DNA from: Paracoccus cavernae
GTDB lineage: Bacteria; Pseudomonadota; Alphaproteobacteria; Rhodobacterales; Rhodobacteraceae
DNA: 64,000 nucleotides
Assembly: GCA_030410095.1 (NCBI GenBank)
Contig: JAUFRC010000001.1
Coordinates: 1,748,501 to 1,812,500, forward strand
Reading direction: 5' to 3'
Shown here: in pieces, positions 30,832-42,437 of the stretch
Position numbering within the stretch: the first letter of the stretch is position 1
Layout of the letters: each line of letters opens with the position of its first letter
The notes under the pieces: model-generated
Seen by the model: only the letters and a program-made list of their open reading frames with translations
Databases searched by the model: none
What the model was told of the DNA's origin: nothing
Program-made: the position numbers and the translations under genes

Positions 30832-31886
30832 GCCTGCGCCTCCAGTTCTGCCAGAAGGCCGGGGCGGATGATCCGCCGACTGCCGGAATTTCGCGGCCCT
30901 GCCCCAGCACCTGGGTCAGCGCGTCATAACGCCCGCCCGAGGCCACAGGCGGCCAATCGGCGCGATGGGTAAAGAAGGAGAAGGTCATGCCGTCGTAATA
31001 TTCCATCGACTGCCGCCCGTGGCTGGCATCAAAGCGGATCGCGGCGGTATCGACGCCCAAAGCCGCGATCCGGTCCAGACGTTTGGCGAGCCGCTCGACC
31101 GCAGGTGCGATCTGGGAAGCTCGCGGGCGACCCCGCGCAATTCGGCCAGGGCGCCGGGGGCGGAGCCGGTGATCGACAGCAGATGCTGAAGACGCCCCGA
31201 CCATTCGGGCGCGAGCGGAGTTTCGTCGGCAATCGCATCCAGACGCGCGATGCGGGCCTGCATTTCCTCGGGGCTGCGCAGACCGGTCCAGATTCCGGCT
31301 TCCTCGCCGAAATCGCGGCGCGGGGCGGGACTGGAAAAGCGGGCAAGGCAGGCGCGGAACCGTTTGGGCTGCCAGATATAGTGCAAGAGCATGTCGCGGC
31401 GCGCCGGAGAAAGCGGCAGGCACGCACCGCCTCGAGAACGAGGCTCATATCGCCCATCACCGCCGACAGGCGATAGGGGCGCAAAATGCCGGCAAAGAGC
31501 GTGAAGACCTCGGCATCGGCATCTTCTTCGCGGGCGAAAAGCTCGAAACCGGCCTGAAGATATTCGTTCTCGCGCGGGTGCTCGGGACGGGTATCACCGT
31601 GGTCCTGCTTGCGGAAAACCTCACCCAAGTAGCAATAGCGCGCGGGCTCCGCACCCTCGGCCATATGCATCTGGACGACCGGCACGGTGAAGTCGGGGCG
31701 AAGCATGACCTCGCCCCGGACCGGATCATGGGTGACATAGGCGCGGGCACGGATATCCTCGCCGTAAAGGTCGAGAAGCGTCTCGGCCGGAAGCAGGATA
31801 TCGGGCGCGACCTCGATGGCACGGGCAGCGCGAAACTCCGCGAGGACGCGCTGACCGATTTCCTGACGCAGACGCTTGTCGGTCAT
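30828..31886 (-). CDS. hisZ: ATP phosphoribosyltransferase regulatory subunit HisZ (frameshifted)
   Basis: HisZ is a catalytically dead HisRS paralogue required by short HisG. The start [20 protein letters not shown] leads to the class II synthetase-like core [40 protein letters not shown]. The tail [20 protein letters not shown] and [14 protein letters not shown] is joined from other frames. Breaks lie near 31405, 31115 and 30870. ATGA overlaps on both sides form a hisS-hisZ-hisG chain. Confidence 0.92.
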
Positions 31887-33364
31887 TGGCCGATGATCTT
31901 TCTGACGCCGGCGACGAGATCGGTTCGCGCCACTTCGGTCTGGGCGGGCTGGGCCTTCCATTCGTCAAGGCTGGCTTCGGCTGCGATCTTTGCGCCGAGG
32001 ATCAGGTCCTTGACCTGAACGACACCGCGCGCCGCCTCGTCCTCGCCCTGGATGATCGCGACCGGAGATGCGCGTTTATCGGCGTATTTCAACTGGTTGC
32101 CGAAGTTTTTGGGGTTGCCGAGATAGACTTCGGCGCGGATCCCAGCCGCGCGCAGCTCGGCGGCCATGGCCTGATAATCGACCATGCGCGCCTTATCCAT
32201 CACCGTGACGACGACCGGCCCGTGGTTGTCGCGACCGGCCAAACCTTTGGCGCGCAGCGCGGCCAGCAGACGGTCGACCCCGATGGAGACCCCGTCGCGG
32301 GAACCTTCTGGCCGGTGAAGCGCTCGACCAGACCATCGTAGCGACCGCCGCCCGCGACCGAGCCGAACTGGCGCTTGCGCCCCTTTCGTCAAGGATTTCA
32401 AAGGTCAGCTCGGCCTCGAAGACGGGGCCGGTATAATAGCCTGCCGCGCACGATCGACGGATCGATAACGACACGGTCGGGGCCCACGCCCTGCGCGGCC
32501 AGAAGATCCGCGATCTGGGCCAGCTCGTCCACACCCTCGGCCCCCATTTCGGAGGCACCGACCGCGGCGCGCAGATTGGTCAGCGTCGCGCCGTTGTCCG
32601 CACCTTTCGAGGTCAGGAAGGCCAGCACCGGATCTGCGGCCTCGGCGGCAAGTCCGATCCCGTCGATAAAGGCCCCGCTGTCGTCCTTGCGGCCGGTCGT
32701 GAGCAATTCGCGCACGCCCTGCTCGCCGATCTTGTCGAATTTGTCGATGGTGCGCAGGACCGCATCGGCCTGCTCGCCCGCCGTGACGCCCATCTCCTCG
32801 AGGATTCCGTTCAGGACTTTGCGGTTGTTAACGCGCACGAGATAGTCGCCGCGCTGGATGCCCACCGCCTCCAGAGCATCGGCCAGCATACCGCAGATCT
32901 CGGCATCGGCCGCGACCGAGGCCGAGCCGACGGTATCGGCGTCGCATTGATAGAACTGGCGGAAGCGCCCCGGTCCCGGTTTCTCGTTGCGCCAGACCGG
33001 CCCCATCGCATAGCGGCGGTACGGGCTGGGCAGATCGTTGCGGAACTGGGCCGCGACCCGGGCCAAAGGCGCGGTCAGGTCGTAGCGCAGGGCCAGCCAG
33101 TCGCCCGAGCCGCCGCCCGGCACATCGGCTTCCTGCCAGGCAAAGACCCCGCATTGGGACGGTCGACATCAGGGAGGAACTTGCCGAGCGCCTCGACGGT
33201 CTCGACGGCACTGGTTTCCAGCGGATCAAAGCCATGGCGATGGTAGATTGCGGCGATGCGGTCCAACATCTCCTTGCGTTCCGTGACATCCGCGCCGAAA
33301 TAGTCGCGAAAGCCCTTCGGCGTCTCTGCCTTGGGACGGGGCTGTTTTTCTGATCCTTGGCCAT
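31883..33364 (-). CDS. hisS: Histidyl-tRNA synthetase (frameshifted)
   Basis: HisS charges tRNA-His. The start MAKDQK at 33364 joins [20 protein letters not shown] after one added A. Class II motifs follow: [34 protein letters not shown], and the C-terminal [13 protein letters not shown]. The anticodon-binding domain contains [20 protein letters not shown]. Breaks lie near 33350, 33155, 32445, 32385 and 32300; most fall in G, C or A runs. Restored length about 495 residues. Confidence 0.94.
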
Positions 33365-33414
33365 CGCTGTGCCCTCTGGTGATTGCAGGCAAGGATCTAA
33401 CGGATGGAGGCTTT

Positions 33415-33654
33415 ATGGACAAGCCAAGGCAAGACCAGATCGAGCGGCTGGAAGAAAACGTGGCGCATCTGACGCGTCTGACCGACGACCTTTCGGCGAT
33501 CGTGGCGCGGCAGGAACGCGATCTCGAGCGTCTCGCCCGCCGCGTCGGCATGCTGATGGAGCGCGAGGCCGAGCGCGAAGCCAATCAGGAAGGCACGATC
33601 CGCTCGCCGATCAGCGCCCGCCGCATTGGTAATCCCCAAGCGGCGAGGCTTTGA
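33415..33654 (+). CDS. slyX: SlyX family protein
   Basis: A 79-residue coiled-coil protein starting [20 protein letters not shown], with the SlyX pattern of a helix, a [16 protein letters not shown] turn region and a second helix. Function of SlyX is not settled. It is transcribed away from hisS. The family assignment rests on length and heptad-like pattern. Confidence 0.7.
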   Translation: MDKPRQDQIERLEENVAHLTRLTDDLSAIVARQERDLERLARRVGMLMEREAEREANQEGTIRSPISARRIGNPQAARL

Positions 33655-33657
33655 CGA

Positions 33658-34023
33658 TCAGGAAGCCTCGTCGTCCTTGGCCGCAGCCGCAGCCGGAGCA
33701 GCGACGGGTGCCGGAGCCGCAACAGCTGCGGGCGTGACCGCCTGCATCGGCTGGCTGAAGGGGCGTGCGCTCGCCGCTGCGACCGGCGCGCCTGCAAGCG
33801 GGCGGCGGAAGACCAGAACATTGTGGTAAACCGTCGTGCGGCCTGTCAGACCGCTGCGCTCCTCCGAGGGCAGGGTCTCGGCGCGGATATATTCCCAGCC
33901 CTCCGCCGCCATTTCGTTCAGCGTCGTGGTGAAGGCGATCGAGAACCGGTCCGAGGGCGTTTTCGCACCGCGCGCCTTCTCGCCGCGATCGGGGGCGGGA
34001 ATGACGGAATATTCGAAGCTCAT
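33658..34023 (-). CDS. DUF4177-like protein with Ala/Pro-rich tail
   Basis: A 121-residue protein starting MSFEYSVIPAPDRGEKARGA. The core FTTTLNEMAAEGWEYIRAET and HNVLVFRRPL resemble DUF4177, a small beta-sheet domain whose members sense or report on bacterial surface state in a few cases. The C-terminal third is Ala/Pro-rich and probably disordered. Its stop abuts slyX tail to tail. Confidence 0.72.
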   Translation of the reverse strand: MSFEYSVIPAPDRGEKARGAKTPSDRFSIAFTTTLNEMAAEGWEYIRAETLPSEERSGLTGRTTVYHNVLVFRRPLAGAPVAAASARPFSQPMQAVTPAAVAAPAPVAAPAAAAAKDDEAS

Positions 34024-34534
34024 CGTCTGTGTCCTGCTGTAAAACTTGGACAAAACGTAACGGAGATCGCGCGGAAGGGAAAGATAACTCTGCCGGTCAA
34101 TTGTCCATATGCGCAGGAAGCAACCGGCTTGCGGTCGCGAGCCCCGAGCGTGGGCCGCGTCCATCCCCGAGATCATGAAATGACAGGAACGCAGAACCTC
34201 GGCCTTTTCGCCAAAGCGGCCAGAAGATCGTCGCTTGTCGGGCCGGAAGGCGCCAGTCTGCGTCGCGCAAGAACCGCGGAGATCGCGCATCATTCCCGTC
34301 CATTGCATCGCCTGCACCACGACCGGCACCCAGAAGGCGCGCGGAAGTTGCTGCTTGCTTTCGGGCAGCAGCCTTGCCGGATGAAAGATTACCATAAAGG
34401 CGGCGCGGCAACGGCGGAAGCACCCGAGCCGCGGGCGGGTCAAAGAGCGCATTCCGCGCCCTGCCCCGCAACCGGAAAAAGCGGCGCGAGGGGCACAACG
34501 GGATAATCACCGTCGCGCCCCGCGCCGCCAGTCG
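34024..34534. other. No convincing gene
   Basis: About 510 bases between the DUF4177 gene and gatB. Reading frames are open on both strands but none shows a recognisable motif or ribosome-binding site, and the gatB stop and DUF4177 start bound it. A frameshifted small gene cannot be excluded. Confidence 0.4.
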
Positions 34535-36048
34535 TTACTGTTCGAGCTTCTTCGCGACCAGCTCGTTGACGGCGGCCGGATTGGCCTTGCCGCCGGTGGC
34601 TTTCAGGACCTGACCCACGAACCAGCCCGCGAGTTTGGGGTTCTGCTTGGCCTTTTCGACCTGATCGGGGTTCGCGGCGATGATTTCATCCACCGCTTTT
34701 TCGATCGCGCCGAGGTCGGTGACCTGCTTCATGCCGCGCGCCTCGACGATCTCGGCGGGGTTGCCGCCTTCGGTCCAGACGATCTCGAACAGATCTTTCG
34801 CGATCTTGCCGGAAATATCGCCCTTGGTGATCAGATCGACGATCGCGCCAAGCTGGTCGGCCGAAACCGGCGAGGTGGCAACCGAGAGGCCCTCTTTGTT
34901 CAGACGGCCGAACAGCTCGTTGATGACCCAGTTTGCGGCCTGTTTGCCGTCACGACCCTTGGCGACCGCCTCGAAGTAGTTCGCATTGTCGACCTCGGCC
35001 GTCAGAACGCCCGCGTCGTAATCCGAAAGACCCAAAGCGGTGATGAAACGCGCTTTCTTGGCATCGGGAAGCTCGGGCAGGCTGGCGGCGATATCATCAA
35101 CCCACGCCTGCTCGATTTCCAGCGGCAACAGATCGGGATCGGGAAGTAGCGGTAATCATGCGCCTCTTCCTTGGACCGCATCGAGCGCGTCTCGCCCTTG
35201 TCGGGATCGTAAAGGCGCGTTTCCTGATCGATCTTGCCGCCGTCTTCGATGATCGCGATCTGGCGGCGCGCTTCGTAATCGATGGCGGCCTGAATGAAGC
35301 GCAGCGAGTTCATGTTCTTGATTTCGCAGCGCGTGCCGAGATGGCCGAAATCGCCGGTCTCGATGAATTTCTCGTAATCGCCCGGACGGCAGACCGAGAC
35401 GTTGACGTCGGCCCGCAGGTTGCCGTTCTGCATATTGCCGTCGCAGGTGCCCAGATAAAGCATGATCTGGCGCAGCTTGGCGACATAGGCGGCAGCCTCT
35501 TCGGGGCCGCGGATATCGGGACGGCTGACGATTTCCATCAGCGCGACGCCGGTGCGGTTGAGATCGACGAAGGACATGGTCGGATCCATGTCGTGGATCG
35601 ACTTGCCGGCATCCTGTTCAAGGTGGATGCGCTCGATCCGGACGCGGCGGGCGACGCCCGGCCCCATTTCGACGATCACTTCGCCCTCGCCCACGATCGG
35701 GTGATAAAGCTGGCTGATCTGATAGCCCTGCGGCAGGTCGGGATAGAAATAGTTCTTGCGGTCGAAGGCCGAGCGCAGGTTGATCGCGGCCTTGATGCCA
35801 AGACCGGTCCGCACCGCCTGTTCGACGCAGAATTCGTTTACGACCGGCAACATCCCCGGCATGCCGGCATCGACGAAAGCGACATGGCTGTTCGGCTCGG
35901 CCCCGAAGCCGGTCGAGGCCCCAGAGAAGAGTTTGGCATTCGAGGAAACCTGAGCGTGGACTTCAAGCCCGATCACCAGTTCCCAATCTTGCTTTGCACC
36001 CTGAATGACCTTGGGTTTCGGCGGGGTAAAGCTGAGTAGATCAAGCAT
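34535..36048 (-). CDS. gatB: Asp/Glu-tRNA amidotransferase subunit B (one frameshift)
   Basis: GatB, with GatA and GatC, converts Glu-tRNA-Gln (and Asp-tRNA-Asn) to the correct amide. The start [20 protein letters not shown] leads to [40 protein letters not shown] (signature), and [17 protein letters not shown]. The C-terminal GatB/YqeY domain ends [13 protein letters not shown]. One break near 35140 lies in a C run (expected [16 protein letters not shown]). Restored length about 505 residues. gatA and gatC are elsewhere. Confidence 0.95.
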
Positions 36049-36628
36049 CGCGATATCCTTGCATATTAACTGGCGTTCTAGGGCCGCGAGCGCCTTTGGG
36101 CAAGAGCGTGGCGCCGCATTCGCCCGCCAAGCACCGCCTTTGCGCCGCGAAAACGCGCAAGAGGCGCGTCCGTGAGCTGTCCGGTACGCCCGATGAGGGC
36201 GGGGCCGGTCCGCGGCAGACCGGAAAAACGATTGCATTTGAACGAATTCGTCGCCGGATCGCCCTTCTCCAGCGTTTTCTTGTGCGGGAATGTCCTTAGG
36301 CCTCAGCGACAGGGCAAATCATCGCGCAACGGGGGCCGCCGTTCCGGCACTTTCTCCGATCCCCCTTGACGAGGCGAAAAGTGACCAGCTTTGGGTCAAA
36401 TAAAACCGGATTAATAACCTGTTTTAAATGGAAATAATTTTAATACACAAGAATTCGAACCCTCTTCAAATCCGGCATCGATCTTACGGATTGCGCGTCT
36501 GATCGGCGGATTCCTCTCATGCCTTTCGGCAGCTTTGGCAAGTTCCCGCCCGCGCGCAAACAGTTAGGTTTTGCGAAAGGCTTTGCCGCGATACCTCTGT
36601 GCCAGCGAAACGGCTATGGAATTGGCGA
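36049..36628. other. Long intergenic region, partly AT-rich
   Basis: About 580 bases between divergent gatB and the lytic transglycosylase. The stretch 36385-36460 is notably AT-rich against the surroundings, including AATAATTTTAATAC, and could hold promoters or an upstream element. No gene, tRNA or clear hairpin is seen. Confidence 0.45.
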
Positions 36629-37261
36629 ATGCAGGTTAAATTCGGCGCAAGGGCGCTCGCAGCGGCGGCACTGGTCACCATCATGGGACTGTCCGCATGC
36701 GACACGACCGCTACCGCAAATGGAGCGAATGTCGCCCGACTGGCCGAAGCACCCTCGTCCGCGCCGGATATGCGCTGGGGCAATCGTGCAGGCTCCGACG
36801 CCTGGACCAAAGCCGCGCTTTCCGCACTCGAATCCGAAGGCGTGACGCTTTTGTCGACCGTACCTTCGGATGTCGGCAGTTTCTGCCCGGGCTATGCCAC
36901 GCTCAACCGCGAGGAGCGCAAGCATTTCTGGGTCGGGCTGCTCTCGTCAGTGGCCAAGCATGAAAGCGGCTACAATCCGGCAGCGAAGGGCGGCGGTGGC
37001 CGTTACCTCGGGCTGATGCAGATCTCGCCCGCGACCGCGAACCATTACAATTGCTCGGGCAGCATGCTCGACGGCTCGAACAATATGGCCTGCGCGGTCA
37101 AGATTGCCGCCCGCAATGTCAGCCGCGACGGCGCGATCGTCAGCGGTCAGGGCAAGGGCTGGCGCGGTGTTGCGCGCGACTGGATGCCGCTGCGTTCGGG
37201 TGCCAAACGCGCCGATATCGCGGGCTGGACCAAGAGCCAGAGCTTCTGCAGCAACGGCTAA
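36629..37261 (+). CDS. Lytic transglycosylase lipoprotein
   Basis: A 210-residue lipoprotein starting MQVKFGARALAAAALVTIMG with lipobox LSAC. The SLT-type domain shows the catalytic Glu in SVAKHESGYNPAAKG, then GRYLGLMQISPATANHYNC. It should cleave peptidoglycan glycan strands with 1,6-anhydro product formation, anchored in the outer membrane. The frame is intact. The ATG at 36629 is preferred because it gives a proper lipoprotein signal. Confidence 0.88.
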   Translation: MQVKFGARALAAAALVTIMGLSACDTTATANGANVARLAEAPSSAPDMRWGNRAGSDAWTKAALSALESEGVTLLSTVPSDVGSFCPGYATLNREERKHFWVGLLSSVAKHESGYNPAAKGGGGRYLGLMQISPATANHYNCSGSMLDGSNNMACAVKIAARNVSRDGAIVSGQGKGWRGVARDWMPLRSGAKRADIAGWTKSQSFCSNG

Positions 37262-37290
37262 GCCCGCCTGCACCGCCAAGCCCTCAAACG

Positions 37291-37318
37291 ACAAACGGCC
37301 GCTCGCGCGGCCGTTTTG
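37291..37318. terminator. Bidirectional terminator between converging genes
   Basis: AAACGGCCG and CGGCCGTTT form a strong stem around CTCGCG, with A and T flanks, between the transglycosylase and the giant gene. Confidence 0.8.
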
Positions 37319-37341
37319 CATTTGCGGTTGCCGGTTTCCCG

Positions 37342-40300
37342 TCAACGCCCGTCGAGCAGTTTCAGCTCGTGGGTGCGACCCGACTTCACATAGGTCACGC
37401 GGCCGTCACCGATCGAGTTGATCGTGCCGCCATCGATCTTGTCGCCCAACCGCACCGTCACGATCTTGCCGCTGCGCAGCCGGATCAGGGCGCGGCTGGC
37501 ATTGCCGGCCCCAATGATGCCGATGATCGTTGTCCGGCCCAGATCGATCGCACGTTTCTGGGTGGCCGCGCTTGCAACGCTTGCCGTGGTCTTGCCACCC
37601 GAGGCGCGGCGGCAACTTCGGGCTCGTCGTCGATTTCCTGCGGTTTATAGCGCTGGCGTTGCGCGGCGGCCGTGCGCTCTTCGGCGGCGACTTGCGCGCG
37701 TGCCCGCGCCTCGGCCTGGGCACGGGCCTGCGCTTCGGCAGCAGCATCGGCTTGGGCGCGCGCGAACCCGTGCCTCGGCCTGCGACTGGAGCTGCTCGTC
37801 GAGGCGGCGACGCTCGGCCAGCTCGGCCTCGTTCGGGCCTTCGGGAGCGGCGGGTTGCGCCGAAGTCGGGGCCAAAGCGGCGATGTCGCGCTCGGGCGCA
37901 GCTGCAGCGGCCGCGACCGCTTCGACCGCGCTTTGAACGGCAGCACCGGCAGCACGGCGCGGCGGCAGCGGCGACGATGCCAGCGCCGTCAGCGCTACCC
38001 CGCCCGCACTGACCGGCGCGCTCGAGACCGCGCTGGCGACAGCCGCCTCGACCGCGTCATTGGCCGCTGCGGCACCCGAGGCGGCAGCGCCCGCACGCGC
38101 CGCAAGCGGGCGGGCATGGGGACGGCTGGAAGAATGCAAAAGCCCGCCCGAATTCTGGGCGGGCATGGCAGAGCCGCGATTTGAGCTGGCGGGCGGCGCA
38201 TTGGCCGCGCGAACCGCCGCATCGACGGAACCCGCATCAACCGCGCCGCCCCCGCCCTGAGCCCCACGCGCCGTGATCGCGGCAGGCCTGCGGGCCGGTC
38301 GCGCTTCGGCGTAGCGCTCGAAACGGATATCGCGGCTCAGCGCGTAATCGCGATTCTGCCGGACGGCTTCCGCACCGGGAAAGCTCGCCCGCAGATCCTT
38401 GATAAGCCCGTCGAGATGGTGCTGTTCGGCGGGTGTCAGTGTCTCGCGCATGCCCTCGGGATCGGGGGCCGCACCTTCGGGACGCGAGGGCGGGCGGTTC
38501 GAGGCGCGCAGATTGGGACGCGCCGCGCTCGGCTGAGCCGCGGCGGAGGCCGGCTGGGCCTCGCTCTGGGTCGCAGCAGGGGCGCGCGGCGCAGGCGTGG
38601 CGGCCGGACGCGCCGAGGGACGGGTCGGCGGGCGAACCGCAGCGGGCCGCACGGTTTCGCGTTGCGCGGCCTCGAAGGGGATCGGATTGCTCGGCACGTT
38701 CGGCGGCGTATCGACGCGCGGCTCGGTAGCACGGCGGCGCGGCGCGGTGGCGCTTTGCGGACGGGCGGAGCTCGCCAAGGCGCGGCTGCGGGCCGGAGCG
38801 GTGGCGGCAGTAGCCGGAGCACGGCTCGGCGCGGCAGCAGGTTCGGCTCTGCGCGCGGGCTGGGCTGCAGCTGCGGGCGCAGCTGCCGGCGCGCTTTGGC
38901 GCGGCTCGGTGCAGGGGTTGCCGCCGCTTGCGGAGCGGGGCTCGGGGTTTGGGCAGGCGCTGCAGGGGCCGGTGCCGCTTGCGGGGCCGGAGCAGCAGGC
39001 GCCGGCGATGCGGGCAGCGGCGCGGCAGCGACCTCTTGCGGTGCGGCGGGCGCAGGGGCGACGGGCGCAGGAGCTTCGGCCAGCGGCGTTTGCGCGGGAG
39101 TTTGCGCTTGGGCCGGTTCTGTCGTTTCAGGCGCGGTCGCGGGCGCGGAGACCTGCGCCTCGCCTGCCGGATCGAGAACCAACAGGCTTCCCGAAGGCTC
39201 GGTCGCCGCGGCAATTACCACCGCGCGCTCGACCGGCGTCATTGCCGAGGATGCGGGCATTGGTGCCGGCGTGGTTGCGGTCTGACCGGTGCTTTGCGGC
39301 GCAGCGGTTGCGGATTGCTGCGCCTCGCCGGCGGGCGGCACAATGCCGCGTTCGACATTGCGCATCGCGGTTTCGGCCGGACGTTCGCCCGGCGCGAAGA
39401 AGGCCCAGACCAGAACCAGACCGACGAGCAATGCACCCAGCATCACCACCAGCTCGCCCTTGCCGCTGCGGGCGCGGCGACGCATCGGCGCAACCGGACG
39501 CGCGCCGGCCGAGGGGCGCCATTGGGATTGCGGCGGGCCTCTTCGGCCCGTTCGCGGACGGCGCGGGCGCGCGGGTTGAGCAAATGGGCGGGCGGCGTGC
39601 CATGACGCACCACCGTAGGACCAGAGGCCGCACCGGCCGCAGCTTCGGCCGCAGCCACTTCGAGAGCGGCAGCGGCGAGAGCCTCGCGCTCGGCCTCGGT
39701 CAGGTCGTCGTCTTCCTCGGCAGCCTCGCCGGTACCGGTCTCTTCGGCGAAACCTTCGGCGTCGGGGCCTTCGGTCTCGGTGCCGGTGTGCTCTTCGGCC
39801 CCGGTCTCGGGCAGATAATCTTCGGCATTTTCAGCCTCGAAAACTTGGTCGGCTTGCGGCTCGTCAGCTTGCGCCATTTCGTCGTCGGCGCCCTGCACTC
39901 CGGCTTCCGCATCACCATTTTCGGCGAGGAAGTTTGCTTCATCCTCGTCCGATGCAGACCCGCTTGCGACGGCGTCCGCGGCATCGCCTTCGCGTTCGGG
40001 CTGGTCCATGTCGATCGCGGCCAGGGACTCCGCATCGGGAGTTTCCACCGCAGCCGTTTCATCTTGCTCGTTGGCGGACACTTGATCCGCGACCGCGCCC
40101 CATGCCTCTGCGACGACAGCCGCATCGGCTTCGGAAACGTCGGCGCGTTCCGATAGGCTTTCTTCCGACGGATCCGCCGCCGGTGCCTCGGTCGCGATGT
40201 CTTCGACAGGCGACGGTGCAAAAGCCTCTTCGGCTTCGGTCGCGGGCAGCGTTTCCTCGGCGAAGGCCGCATCCTCGACATAGGGCCCGACATCGGCATC

Positions 40301-41256
40301 GTCAGGAACGGTAGCCTCTTCCGCCTCCGGTTCGGACGCTCCTTCGGATCGGGGCAGATCCTCGATCTGGGCATCCTCGACCACGAGGGCCGCGAGGGAT
40401 TGCGCATCGTCCTCGGCGGCAGCGTCGGCAACCAAAGCGCCCTCCGCTTCCGGTTGGCCGTCGGCTTCCGCCCCTGCAGACTCTTGCGTCAGGCTTTGGC
40501 CGAGCTCGGTAAAGGCCACATCCAGGATCACCTCGACCTCGGGGGCAAGCGCCTCATCAGCTTCCGCCACACCATCGACATCCGCAAAAGCTTCGTCGCC
40601 CAAATCGGCGTCGAGATCGAGATTGAGACCGGAATCTACGGTATAATCATAGTCTTCGCCCGGTTCTTCCGGCGCATAGTCCAGTTGATGAAGGCCGGCG
40701 ATCGGCAGATCTTCACCGATGGAATCGAAGTCGGTCTGGGCCTCGGACAAAGCGAAAACCGGCATGCCCGGATAATCGGCATCGGCAGGGCGGGCGGTAT
40801 ATTCGCGACCGTCGAACCCGTGCCGATTGGCGAATTCCTGCGCTTCGAGCAGCGTCTGGCGGGCGACGGCGGCAACGCGGATATCGGTGCCTTCGCCGCG
40901 CCAGTCAAAGGCGAGCTGGTCGATCGGGTAGGGGTCAGCCCGTCGAGCGCGGCGCCCACGGCCAATTCGCGGCCCTCGCCGGTCGGAACCTGAAGATCGG
41001 TATAGAGGATCTGGTCATCGGGGATCACCAGAACCACCGGCAAAAGCGCATCGCCCTGCTCCGGCTGGACCGCCGCGCGAAGGGCCGCCAGATCCTGACG
41101 GAAATTCGGCGAGGAGAACGCGGCAGAGCCCAGAACCTCCCAATCCTCCTCGGGCCGGGTGGCCTCTGCAGGCTGGATACTCGGGCTGCGACGCAAAAGG
41201 TGGACCGCGTCGGCGCTGAAGGAAAGGGCGTGGTCAGGATGAAGTTCAGGCTGCAT
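37342..41256 (-). CDS. Giant protein: GspL/PilM-like N-domain, TM, GspC/PilP-like C-domain (frameshifted)
   Basis: One gene of about 1,300 residues after frame repair. It starts MQPELHPDHALSFSADAVHL. Residues 1-175 read like a GspL/PilM actin-fold piece (VVLVIPDDQILYTDLQVP, GLTPYPIDQLAFDWRG). A strongly acidic disordered region follows to about 590, then a transmembrane helix (GELVVMLGALLVGLVLVWAF), a Pro/Ala-rich stretch, a charged helix (RRLDEQLQSQAEARVRAQ), and a last domain like GspC/PilP HR (TTIIGIIGAGNASRALIRLR, GKIVTVRLGDKIDGGTI, THELKLLDGR). Breaks include 40955, 39515, about 38800, 37765 and 37600. No secretion or pilus genes lie nearby. Domain calls are by eye. Confidence 0.78.
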
Positions 41257-41455
41257 GCGACTGCTGATCGTCCGGATTATAGGGCTGCTCTTATGATTAT
41301 TTATTCTCGGAGTAGCGCAGAAACGGCCGCGTGAAAAGCTTTACACCGTATTGTTATGCAAACCTCGGTCGAGTTTCGCGTTCCCTTTGCACAAAATCCG
41401 GTATCGATCGAGCAGAGCGGTCGGTGCCGCCGCAGAAATCTTTGAGGAGCAGAAG

Positions 41456-42358
41456 ATGAAACCCGAAATGATCGCCCCTGCGCATCCATCCGCACGGTCC
41501 CTTCAGGCCATTGGCGCAAAGCAAGCGCGGCTCGGGACGGGCGCGCCTTCCCGCCGGATCCATGCGGGAATCGCTGCGAAAGTCGCGGCGGGAATCACCG
41601 CGCTCGCCTTGGGAGCCGCCGCCCTGCCCGCACTCGCCCAGACGCCGCCCGTACCGGCCGACGCACCGCAACCGCCCCATCAGATGGGCCACGACAAGAA
41701 AGCCCACCCCGCGATGGCACGCCTGACCGTGACCGCCGAGGGCGAATCCGCCGCCCAGCCCGATCTTGCAACGATTTCGCTTGGCGTTTCGGTTCAGGCC
41801 GAAACCGCCGCCGCCGCCATGGCGGAGAATGCCACGCGCCAGCAGACGGTCATCGACAAGCTGAAGGCCGAAGGGATCGAGGCCCGCGACATCCAGACCT
41901 CGGGCCTCAGCCTTTCACCGGTCCAGAATTACTCGCAAGACGGCAAGCCTCCGGTCATCACCGGCTATATGGCGCAGAACATGGTGACCTTGCGCGTGCG
42001 TGATCTGGCGCGGCTGGGGCCGGTTCTCGATATGCTGGTCGAGGCGGGAGCAAATGAAATCAACGGGATAAACTTCACCCGCGAGGATACGACCGAGGCC
42101 GAGGATGCCGCGCGCACCAATGCGGTCGCCGCCGCGCACCACAAGGCCGAAGTCATGGCCGAGGCCGCAGGCATGAAGCTTGGCCGCCTGATCGCGCTGT
42201 CGGACGGCGCGGTCTCGAACGGGCCGCGCCCGATGATGATGGCGACGGCGAATGACGCCAAAGGCCGCGCGACGCCGATCGAAGCAGGCGAGTTGAGCAT
42301 CTCCGCCTCGGTCTCGGCGACCTATGCACTGATTGCGGCGGATGGAGCGGCCGAGTAA
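41456..42358 (+). CDS. SIMPL-domain (DUF541) periplasmic protein
   Basis: A 300-residue exported protein starting MKPEMIAPAHPSARSLQAIG. A long basic N-region precedes a hydrophobic segment that ends ALPALAQ. The SIMPL core includes LTVTAEGESAAQPDLATISL, GIEARDIQTSGLSLSPVQNY and VEAGANEINGINFT. Members fold as BP26-like periplasmic or surface proteins; function is mostly unknown. The ATG follows AGGAGCAGAAG. The frame is intact. Confidence 0.87.
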   Translation: MKPEMIAPAHPSARSLQAIGAKQARLGTGAPSRRIHAGIAAKVAAGITALALGAAALPALAQTPPVPADAPQPPHQMGHDKKAHPAMARLTVTAEGESAAQPDLATISLGVSVQAETAAAAMAENATRQQTVIDKLKAEGIEARDIQTSGLSLSPVQNYSQDGKPPVITGYMAQNMVTLRVRDLARLGPVLDMLVEAGANEINGINFTREDTTEAEDAARTNAVAAAHHKAEVMAEAAGMKLGRLIALSDGAVSNGPRPMMMATANDAKGRATPIEAGELSISASVSATYALIAADGAAE

Positions 42359-42380
42359 GCCGCGCCACCCACCCGAATGA

Positions 42381-42412
42381 CAAAGGGCAGGCATGGCGCC
42401 TGCCCTTTTCTT
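42381..42412. terminator. Terminator between SIMPL gene and metY
   Basis: AAAGGGCAGGC and GCCTGCCCTTT form a near-perfect stem around ATGGC, with T-rich flank, between converging genes. Confidence 0.85.
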
Positions 42413-42437
42413 GTTCGCGGACCCTTCGACCGGTGCG

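Noticed and set aside
38597..40156. 519-codon plus-strand frame opposite the giant gene
   Set aside because: It is the Gly/Arg-rich shadow of the Pro/Ala-rich and acidic coding regions on the minus strand.
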